Source: Bog-159 sp049511415 (GTDB lineage Bacteria; Acidobacteriota; Terriglobia; Bryobacterales; Bryobacteraceae). From it: a stretch of DNA of 64,000 nt. The position numbers and the translations under genes are program-made. The stretch covers positions 1 to 64,000 of the forward strand of contig JBEKYC010000010.1 in the NCBI GenBank assembly GCA_049511415.1, written 5' to 3'. Below are positions 44,963 through 51,692 of this stretch, piece after piece. Position 1 is the stretch's first letter. Every line of letters starts with the position of its first letter. The notes below the pieces were generated by a model. The model searched no databases. It saw only the letters and a list, made by a program, of their open reading frames with translations, and was not told the origin of the DNA.

Positions 44963-46057
44963 ATGAACCCGAACCCGCTGCTGGGCGTCTTGTTTCACTG
45001 GCTGGGCGGCCTGTCCTCCGCCAGCTTCTATCTCGGTTTCCGCCCCGTGAAAGGCTGGGCCTGGGAGACGTACTGGCTGGCCGGCGGCATCTTCAGTTGG
45101 GTTATCGCGCCATGGGTGCTGGCGCTGACTATGACCAACGACCTGTCGGCGGTGCTGCACGAAGCGCCGGGCAGCAGCCTCTTCTGGGCTTACACGTTTG
45201 GCGTGCTGTGGGGACTCGGCGGCCTGACCTTCGGGCTGACCATGCGATATCTGGGCATGTCGCTGGGCATGGCTATGGTGCTCGGCTACACCGCCGCGTT
45301 CGGCACGCTGCTGCCGCCCATCTTCCGTGGGCAATTCGTGGGGCAGGTGCTGGGCACGCATTCCGGACAGGTGATTCTGGCTGGCGTGGCAGTCTGCCTG
45401 CTCGGCATCGTCTTCGCCGGGTCGGCCGGCATTTCCAAAGAGCGCGAGCTTTCCGAGGAACAGAAGCGCGCGGCGATCAAGGAATTCAATCTGAAGCGGG
45501 GGCTGGTGGTGGCCACCTTCTCGGGCGTCATGAGCGCCTGTTTCGCTTACGGGCTGGCGGCCGGCGATCCCATCAAGCAGATCACCCTGCGCCACGGCAC
45601 GGCCGTGTTGTGGCAAGGCCTGCCGGTATTGGTGGTGGTGCTGGCCGGAGGCTTTACCACCAACTTCATCTGGTGCCTGATTCTGAATATACGGAACCGC
45701 ACCGGGTATCAATATTTCACGGCCAAACTGCGCGGTCCATTGCCGAAAGAAGTGGCGGCCACCGGGCGCGCGCCCATGCTGCCCAATTACTTCTTCTGCG
45801 CGGTGGCCGGCACGACGTGGTACATGCAGTTTTTCTTCTACACCATGGGCGAGACGCAGATGGGCAGCTTCAAGTTCTCCAGTTGGACGCTGCACATGGC
45901 CAGCATCATCATCTTCAGCACGCTTTGGGGTATCGCGCTGAAGGAGTGGAAAGGCGTGGGCACGCGCACCAAGTGGCTGGTGGCGCTGAGCCTCCTGGTG
46001 CTGGTGTCCTCCACCGTGATCGTGGGTTACGGGAACTATCTGGGAATCGGGCACTAA
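44963..46057 (+). CDS. rhaT: L-rhamnose/proton symporter RhaT-like
   Basis: 364-residue membrane protein with about ten helices. MNPNPLLGVLFHWLGGLSSA and SFYLGFRPVKGWAWETYWLA match the RhaT opening; later GVMSACFAYGLAAGDPI and WYMQFFFYTMGETQMGSFKF are also typical. Takes up L-rhamnose, which would be released outside by the GH78 enzyme at 11065. Start ATG at 44963; an open frame extends far upstream but as antisense to the rhomboid gene. No rhamnose catabolic genes adjoin it. Confidence 0.92.
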   Translation: MNPNPLLGVLFHWLGGLSSASFYLGFRPVKGWAWETYWLAGGIFSWVIAPWVLALTMTNDLSAVLHEAPGSSLFWAYTFGVLWGLGGLTFGLTMRYLGMSLGMAMVLGYTAAFGTLLPPIFRGQFVGQVLGTHSGQVILAGVAVCLLGIVFAGSAGISKERELSEEQKRAAIKEFNLKRGLVVATFSGVMSACFAYGLAAGDPIKQITLRHGTAVLWQGLPVLVVVLAGGFTTNFIWCLILNIRNRTGYQYFTAKLRGPLPKEVAATGRAPMLPNYFFCAVAGTTWYMQFFFYTMGETQMGSFKFSSWTLHMASIIIFSTLWGIALKEWKGVGTRTKWLVALSLLVLVSSTVIVGYGNYLGIGH

Positions 46058-46058
46058 G

Positions 46059-47324
46059 CTACTTGCCGTTTTTGCCGGCGCTGATTCCGACGCCCGTGCA
46101 GAAGTCCCAACCCTTCGCCGCCAGGTAGCCGGCGTAGTTGCCGCAGTTGCCGGCCACAATGTCGGTAAAGTCCGTGGCCACGCCGATCTGGCTGTAGATT
46201 TCGGTCAGCTCGGCATTGCTCGAAGTATAAAGATGGCCGGCCCAGTTGACGATGCCGGCAAAGCCCGGCGCCGAAACGCTGGTGCCGCTGCCCAGCCACC
46301 AAGTGCCGGATTGCCCGTTGATGGGGATGGTGTCGTAGAACCAAACCGGCGTGCGTCCGTCACCCACGAAGGCCACGTCGGGGGTGCCGCGCTGGGCGCC
46401 GACGATACTGGCGATGCCGCTCTGGTAGCTCGGGATCGGCTCGTTGGGAGTGGTACCGCCGCCCGTGTCGTACCAAGCGCTCTGCTGCTCGAAGTCGCCC
46501 GTCGTGGCATTGCGGCTGATGGTGGTGCCGCCCACGCAGACCACATCTACCGATGTGCATGGATAGCTGATACCGGGGGAATCGCCGGCGGAAGAGAAGT
46601 AAACCACACCGGGGGTTGTGAAGTATCCGTCGTAGCCGCTTTCGCCCGCGAAATCGCCGAAGCCCCAGCTCATGTTGACTTCGCCGCCGCCGGCCGCCGC
46701 CACCAGGTTGCTCGCCAGCGTGATGGCCGGAAACAGATCGCCGGAACCGTTGGAGTTGGCTTCCACCAGAATGATCTTGGCTTTAGGCGCCATGGCATGC
46801 GCGATCTGGATATCGATGGATTCCTCGGACTCCCAGCCGCCGCTGGGATCCTGCGGAGGCGGCGTGCCGGTGGGCGAAGAACTGCCGGGGGCGGCGTAGA
46901 CCACCTGGAAATTCGCGGCCGCCAGACCGAATTCGGCCGAATAAGCGGCCAGGTCGCTGGCGGCGTTGGGATCGTCATAGGCATCCACGATGCCGATTGC
47001 GCCCACGCCACCCTTTGACACCGCAGTTACGGTGGTGGGGTTGCAGGTCTTCGGCGCAGTCACCAGTTTGTAGACGCAGGCCAGCGAAGCCGGCGTCTCA
47101 AAGAAGCCGCCGGGCGTATTGGCGGCGGTCATGGGCAACCCTCCCGCGGGAATGAAGATGCGCAGGAAGGTATGCGCGCGCTTCCCCAAATCGCCCGCAT
47201 GCACGGCGCTCGATTCCGGGACGATCACGGTTCCGGCTGCTGTTTCGATAGTCTGTGAGCAAAGCGGAATTGCCAGGCCCAAGGCCGCGACGCCGCTACC
47301 AACCTTTTTCCAATAGTCTGTCAT
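46059..47324 (-). CDS. Sedolisin-like (S53) serine-carboxyl peptidase
   Basis: 421 residues from the ATG at 47324, with a signal-like start (KKVGSGVAALGLAIPLCSQ). The S53 residues are present: Glu167 and Asp171 in EESIDIQIAHAMAPKA, the oxyanion Asp248 in SSAGDSPG, and the nucleophile Ser349 in GSGTSVSAPGFAG. Sedolisins usually carry a pro-region of about 190 residues; here only about 75-100 residues precede the catalytic domain. Probably an acid-active secreted protease. Its stop lies one base from the RhaT stop. Confidence 0.85.
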   Translation of the reverse strand: MTDYWKKVGSGVAALGLAIPLCSQTIETAAGTVIVPESSAVHAGDLGKRAHTFLRIFIPAGGLPMTAANTPGGFFETPASLACVYKLVTAPKTCNPTTVTAVSKGGVGAIGIVDAYDDPNAASDLAAYSAEFGLAAANFQVVYAAPGSSSPTGTPPPQDPSGGWESEESIDIQIAHAMAPKAKIILVEANSNGSGDLFPAITLASNLVAAAGGGEVNMSWGFGDFAGESGYDGYFTTPGVVYFSSAGDSPGISYPCTSVDVVCVGGTTISRNATTGDFEQQSAWYDTGGGTTPNEPIPSYQSGIASIVGAQRGTPDVAFVGDGRTPVWFYDTIPINGQSGTWWLGSGTSVSAPGFAGIVNWAGHLYTSSNAELTEIYSQIGVATDFTDIVAGNCGNYAGYLAAKGWDFCTGVGISAGKNGK

Positions 47325-47374
47325 GCAGTCTAAAATCCCTTTGACAATAAGGCGCAAACGGCGGACAAAAACCC

Positions 47375-48121
47375 TCACGGCAGGCGGGCGAGCAGGACCG
47401 GCTGGTATAACCCGGTTTCGGCAGGCTCCATCCAGCGGATACTTTGGAATCCGGCGGCGGCCAAGGCGCTGGAGAGAGTGTGGCGGGAGACCGCGTGGGA
47501 CTCCGAGGTGAAGTGGCGGCTATCCCAGCCGCCGGCGGTTTGCAGGAGAATGTGGAGGTGCACGGTGTAGTGGCGCTCGGCGGTCCAATCCCAGACCTGG
47601 TAGATGATGCGGCGGCGACCGTGATCGTCATAGAATACGGGGCCTTGGGAGGCGGGGCGCTGCCGCACCAGCGCGTCGAAATCGCGCAGCGTGGCGAGCC
47701 ACACGCCACCGGGAACGAGCCGGCCGGCGGCCGCGCGGGCGGCACGTTGCACGTCGTCATCAGTGAGCAGATGCGCGAGCGCGTTGTCGGCTATCACCAC
47801 GGCGTCGAATGATCCGCCGAGCACGCCCGAGAGATCGCGCATGTCGGCGGCATAAAGCGGTATCTTGAGATGCCGGGCGGCGGCTTCGTCACGGGCGCGG
47901 GCGATGGCCCCCTCGCTCAGATCGGAGCCGGTGACCAGATGGCCGCGCATGGCCAGCCCGAGGGCTTGTGTGCCGATGCCGCAGGCGGCATCCAGAATCT
48001 TGAGCGGCGCGACGCCGCGAGCGGACTCGATCAAAGGGCCGAGGATGCTCGCCTGCCGGGCGATGGAGGCGTCCCAATCTTCGAAGATCAGGTGATAGGA
48101 GGCTGCCAGAGAGTCGTACAT
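47375..48121 (-). CDS. Class I SAM-dependent methyltransferase
   Basis: 248 residues. Motif I LDAACGIGTQALGLA, post-I acidic residue in VTGSDLSEGAIARAR, motif II FDAVVIADNALAHL and motif III LVPGGVWLAT. The N-terminus MYDSLAASYHLIFEDWDAS is typical of small-molecule methyltransferases. Substrate unknown. It lies one base after the SMP-30 gene on the same strand, so the two probably share a transcript. Confidence 0.9.
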   Translation of the reverse strand: MYDSLAASYHLIFEDWDASIARQASILGPLIESARGVAPLKILDAACGIGTQALGLAMRGHLVTGSDLSEGAIARARDEAAARHLKIPLYAADMRDLSGVLGGSFDAVVIADNALAHLLTDDDVQRAARAAAGRLVPGGVWLATLRDFDALVRQRPASQGPVFYDDHGRRRIIYQVWDWTAERHYTVHLHILLQTAGGWDSRHFTSESHAVSRHTLSSALAAAGFQSIRWMEPAETGLYQPVLLARLP

Positions 48122-48122
48122 T

Positions 48123-49160
48123 TCAACAGATATGCGCGCCGCGGGTTTCGACGTACACCGCGTAGAGCGACTGGCTGGCGGCCATGAAGAGCAGGTTGCG
48201 CTGGCTGCCGCCGAAGCAGAGATTGGCGCAGCCCTCGGGGAGCAGGATCTGGCCGATCTTTTCGCCCGCCGGCGTGAAGACGTGCACGCCGTCGTAGCCC
48301 GCGCCTCCCCAGCCGGCGGCGGACCAGATATTGCCGTCCACGTCGGCGCGTATGCCGTCGGAGGATCCCTTGCCCATGTTCACGAACTCACGGCCGTTGC
48401 GGAGCGTGCGCGAATCGGCCACGTCGTAGACGCGGATGTTGTGCGGCGCGTCGGGATAGTGGGTGAAGCCGGTATCGACGATATAGAGCCGCTTGTAATC
48501 CGGCGAGAAGCACAGGCCGTTGGGCTTGTACATGTCGTCGCAGACGATTTCCATTTTGCCGGTCTGGCCGTCGATGCGGTAGACGGCTTCCTTCAACTGC
48601 ATGTCGGCGCGGCTGCCTTCGTAGGCAGCCAGGATGCCGTAGCCCGGATCGGTGAACCAGACTGCGCCATCTGGAGCAACCACGATGTCGTTGGGGGCGT
48701 TGAGCGGCTTGCCGTTCCATTTGTCGGCGAGGACGGTGACCGTGCCATTGGGTTCGTTTCGCACGACGCGGCGGTTCAGGTGCTCGCAGGAAAGCAAGCG
48801 GCCGCTCGAATCGAAGGTGTTGCCGTTGCTGTTGCCGCAGGGACGGCGATAGGTGCTGATGTGGCCATCCTCTTCGAGCCAGCGCATTTGGGCGTTATTG
48901 GGAATGTCGCTCCAGACGAGGTAGCGGCCGGCGCCGTTCCAGGCCGGACCCTCGGCCCAGAGGAGGCCGGTGTAGACGCGGCGGATGGCCGTATTGTTGA
49001 TCTTGTATTTGGCGAAGCGCTTATCGAGGACCTGGACGTCGGGGTCGGGATAACGGATGGGCTCGTGGCCGGACCAATCGCGCTGGGCGAAAGCGGGACG
49101 GCGGGCGAGGGTGGCGGAGGCCAAGGCGGCGGCGAGGAAGGATCGGCGATTTGGCTGCAT
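48123..49160 (-). CDS. SMP-30/gluconolactonase-family protein, Tat-exported
   Basis: 345-residue six-bladed beta-propeller. Tat signal NRRSFLAAALASATLARRPA. Propeller and metal-site features: LLWAEGPAWNGAGRYLVWSD (Glu ligand), LNAPNDIVVAPDGAVWFTDP (Asn/Asp ligands), KPNGLCFSPDYKRLYIVDTG and SSDGIRADVDGNIWSAAGWG. Hydrolyses a sugar lactone, probably in the periplasm, which would suit the exported sugar oxidoreductases of the window. AGTATA at 49172-49177 reads as TATACT on this strand, 11 bases before the ATG. Confidence 0.9.
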   Translation of the reverse strand: MQPNRRSFLAAALASATLARRPAFAQRDWSGHEPIRYPDPDVQVLDKRFAKYKINNTAIRRVYTGLLWAEGPAWNGAGRYLVWSDIPNNAQMRWLEEDGHISTYRRPCGNSNGNTFDSSGRLLSCEHLNRRVVRNEPNGTVTVLADKWNGKPLNAPNDIVVAPDGAVWFTDPGYGILAAYEGSRADMQLKEAVYRIDGQTGKMEIVCDDMYKPNGLCFSPDYKRLYIVDTGFTHYPDAPHNIRVYDVADSRTLRNGREFVNMGKGSSDGIRADVDGNIWSAAGWGGAGYDGVHVFTPAGEKIGQILLPEGCANLCFGGSQRNLLFMAASQSLYAVYVETRGAHIC

Positions 49161-49220
49161 GCTGGAGGTTCAGTATACATCAACCCGGTATCGGGTGTGG
49201 ATGGCGAAGAATAAGAGAAA

Positions 49221-49270
49221 TTTGGGCGGAATTGGGCGGTTTTGGGCGGTTTTGCGGGGCGGGGGCGGAA
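49221..49270 (+). repeat. G-rich tandem decamer
   Basis: Three successive 10-base units TTTGGGCGGA, ATTGGGCGGT and TTTGGGCGGT, then TTTGCGGGGC and GGGGGCGGAA. Four or more runs of at least three G on the plus strand are spaced to allow a G-quadruplex. It lies about 60 bases upstream of the SMP-30 start codon and after the end of a gene on the same strand. Confidence 0.65.
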
Positions 49271-49330
49271 TTGGAGGAACAAAGCCAATTTATAGGTAAG
49301 TACTTTACAATGTGACGCTTTCGGGCCATT

Positions 49331-49735
49331 TCACTCGATCCCCAGGTTGATCAGGATGGCTTCCACATCGGCGGCGCGGACGCGCACGTCGGCGGCCAAG
49401 GAAGCGGGGTCCGGGCGCTCGTCGAAGGCCTGGAAGAGGGCCATCTTGGCGATGGCGTAGCGCTCGCTGGCATGTAGGGTGCGGCCGTGCCGGTCCTGCC
49501 AGTCATCGAGGGCGGAGCTGGCGATCAGGACGGAGACGGGGCTGGAGGTCTTGCGGTCGGCGGAAACGTCGAAGACGTACTCGGTGCCGGCGTCGCGGTC
49601 GCGCTTATAGGGACGGTGGCCCTCGTAGAAATAGAGATAAACGTAACCGCTTTGTCCGGAATAGGTTTTTTGGCGGCGAATGGCGGGAGCACCGGTGAGC
49701 GGCTGGGGCTTGCGGGAGAGCCAGCGATCAAACAA
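49331..49735 (-). CDS. Hypothetical protein of an Acidobacteria-type family, 134 aa
   Basis: Conserved-looking block: RRQKTYSGQSGYVYLYFYEG, GTEYVFDVSADRKTSSPVSV and ERYAIAKMALFQAFDERPDP. I recall similar unannotated proteins from Acidobacteriota; function unknown. The open frame reaches 50107, but the extra part is Arg/Ser-rich. I therefore start at TTG 49735 (MFDRWLSRKP), which has GAGGA about 12 bases before it. Confidence 0.6.
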   Translation of the reverse strand: MFDRWLSRKPQPLTGAPAIRRQKTYSGQSGYVYLYFYEGHRPYKRDRDAGTEYVFDVSADRKTSSPVSVLIASSALDDWQDRHGRTLHASERYAIAKMALFQAFDERPDPASLAADVRVRAADVEAILINLGIE

Positions 49736-50288
49736 CGTGAATTTCCGTCCTCTTCGATTATCCCGGTACTTCAGTCCCGTTGACAAGCGGGAGTGTTGGA
49801 GAGAAGATGTGGGTGGGAGCCAGCCGGTAAAGGTTCCCGGCGTTAGGACACCGAGCAGCCGGCCGCGATCGCGGGCGGTGAGGAGGTGATGATGGAACCG
49901 GGCCAGAGAGGGGGCGGCATTCACCCCGGGGCGCAGGCAGGCAGTACGAAGCATTTTCGAACGGCCGGATTTTGAGAGCGCCAAATTAAGGCGCAGCGCT
50001 TGACGCGCAAATCGGATGGCCGGTAACGAGGGCTTCAGTCTACGGTCCGACGGTGAGCCGCCCTTTTCGTTTTTCCGCGTGGTTGCCACAGGTTTTAGCC
50101 GTCTCATGTCCAGGATGGCGCGCCGATTGGCGTGGTGGATGGGCGGGGGTTGGCAAGGGACTGAAACAAATGGAGTTTAGGTTCTGGTTGGCGGGTGAAT
50201 CAGGCTCGGACTAGTATTTCACTCACGTTTCGTTTTATGTGCTCCCGGTGGCCTTATAGGCAATTCTATTGACAAAACACCAAAGGCT
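49736..50288. other. Stretch without a supported gene
   Basis: Contains only the low-quality upstream extension of the minus-strand frame and short chance frames. GC content falls towards the right-hand end, where an AbiEi-like remnant begins. No RNA or repeat was seen. Confidence 0.4.
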
Positions 50289-50384
50289 GTTGGGCGCGGA
50301 CTCGTGTCGCGACTGAAGCCGGGACTGTTCATCATCGTGCCACCGGAGCTTGGCAGCGGCGGCGAATATGCGGACAATCCCTCG
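50289..50384 (+). pseudogene. Fragment resembling an AbiEi-type antitoxin domain
   Basis: Reads VGRGLVSRLKPGLFIIVPPE then LGSGGEYADNPS. The RxLxSRLKPGLFxIVPPELG pattern is what I expect after the N-terminal winged helix of AbiEi-like type IV antitoxins. Homology stops at NPS, exactly where the repeat pair at 50385 begins. No start codon or DNA-binding helix is left upstream. Identification rests on a short segment. Confidence 0.4.
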
Positions 50385-50432
50385 GTGGACATCTGAAATC
50401 GGCCAAACGTGGACACTTCAAAACCGGCCAAC
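50385..50432 (+). mobile_element. IS21/IS481-like terminal repeat pair (element end remnant)
   Basis: Two adjacent imperfect 24-base direct repeats (50385-50408 and 50409-50432), both starting GTGGACA and ending with CGGCCAA. Repeated ends of this kind are typical of IS21 and related elements. No istA/istB or other transposase frame follows, and no matching second end was seen, so only the end survives. Confidence 0.5.
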
Positions 50433-50751
50433 GGAGCAGAACCAGAACAAACTATTTATACCTTGCGAGGGTGCGCTCAGGCAAACTGTTTTGTTGAGAC
50501 TTGGCCTGGCGGCTCATACGGACTTCCCTTGGGCGGAGGATACGGCAACGCAGGGATGCGACCGGAGCGCCGACCTAGCGGCCGGATTGGCGGGGCCGGC
50601 GCAGGCCGCCCCATCGAGTTTATTCTGGCGCGAAAACGATAAATCCCAGGGGTTTGGGGACAGCGTCCCGAATCAATGCCGGGAAGATCGGTTGCTAAGC
50701 CGAGAGCTGTGCAAAATGGATGACCGGAGATCAACTAAAACGGGATTGATG

Positions 50752-51000
50752 CTGGACCGGAACTTGTTGAACGGGCTCTCGCGATCTTTCGCCGATTCGC
50801 TATGCCGGGAGTTTAGCGAATGGGAGCAGTTTGGAGAGTTACTGCCGGACTCCGACGAGGGAGGTGCAGCCATGAAAGTTACCGTCAAACAAACGGGCAC
50901 CGATCGTGCGCTTCAGATCCGCACCGATGATGGAGAGATAACCATTGGTTTCGACATGTGGCATACGCATCTTGGAGCCTTCATGGGTATTTCCGATTCC
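50752..51000 (+). pseudogene. Remnant of an unidentified small protein
   Basis: In-frame segment LLNGLSRSFADSLCREFSEW, then MKVTVKQTGTDRALQIRTDD and GEITIGFDMWHTHLGAFMGI looks like genuine protein. I associate the GFDMWHTH type of motif with small proteins of unknown function. Beyond residue context ...GISDSA the frame turns Arg/Ser-rich and no neighbouring frame clearly continues it. The upstream 400 bases of the same open frame are not protein-like. Probably a truncated gene. Confidence 0.35.
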
Positions 51001-51347
51001 GCCTCGTCGGAGAAATCTGTGGGTCACCGATACGCTCCAATGGGCGCCGGAAGCTCGGCTCGCGCAGCCCGCGAACCCGATGTGGGACAGCGCGGCTCCA
51101 GCTTTTCCTGTTCGCAGCCAGTTGCCTTTCGAACAGTTTGCCCTCGCCGGTAAAGGCTACGCCGTTAATCGCGTTTTATCAAGAAAAATCAGTCCTCGTT
51201 CTAACGGTGACAATACATCGGTCACGAGAAGGTTCTTGGATTTCTCGCCCGCGTGTTTTTGTTGCCACACGTCTTTCAAGAACCATTTGGGAACTTTTGA
51301 CCTGGCGGAAACGTAATGTGGTCTTGTGATATATTGCAGACACATAT

Positions 51348-51692
51348 ATGTTAAACCAAGCCATGAGCCCTGAATGGAAGAAGGGCAGCGCGGAGTTGCT
51401 GCTTTTGTCGCTGATTGAGAGTGTTCCCCGGCATGGTTATGAGATTGGAAAGCTGATTGAGCAGCGTTCACAAGGTGCCCTGCGGTTTCATGCGGCGTCG
51501 CTATATCCGCTGCTTTATCGTCTCGAAAAGCGCGCATGGGTGCAGGGAAAGTGGGTGGAGAAGGCCGGGCAGCGTCGACGCCGCTATTACAATCTGACGC
51601 CCCAGGGGCGAAAGGTGTTGGCTGCGCAGCGCAAGGGTTGGGAGAGTTTCGTCCTGGCGATCAGCCGGGTCACAGGAGCCGAGAATGCCTGA
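51348..51692 (+). CDS. PadR-family transcriptional regulator
   Basis: 114-residue winged-helix repressor. KKGSAELLLLSLIESVPRHG, YEIGKLIEQRSQGALRFHAA, SLYPLLYRLEKRAWVQGKWV and RRRYYNLTPQGRKVLA are PadR hallmarks. In Acidobacteriota such genes commonly precede ADOP permeases, and here the permease start overlaps the PadR stop by 8 bases, so PadR probably controls the pair. TATATT at 51330-51335 and the palindrome CATATATG at 51343-51350 (which contains the ATG) could be the promoter and operator. Confidence 0.92.
   Translation: MLNQAMSPEWKKGSAELLLLSLIESVPRHGYEIGKLIEQRSQGALRFHAASLYPLLYRLEKRAWVQGKWVEKAGQRRRRYYNLTPQGRKVLAAQRKGWESFVLAISRVTGAENA

Noticed and set aside
49736..50107. N-terminal extension of the hypothetical protein ending at 49331
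   Set aside because: Arg/Ser-rich composition without protein-like patterning; the conserved region and a plausible TTG start with GAGGA begin at 49735.
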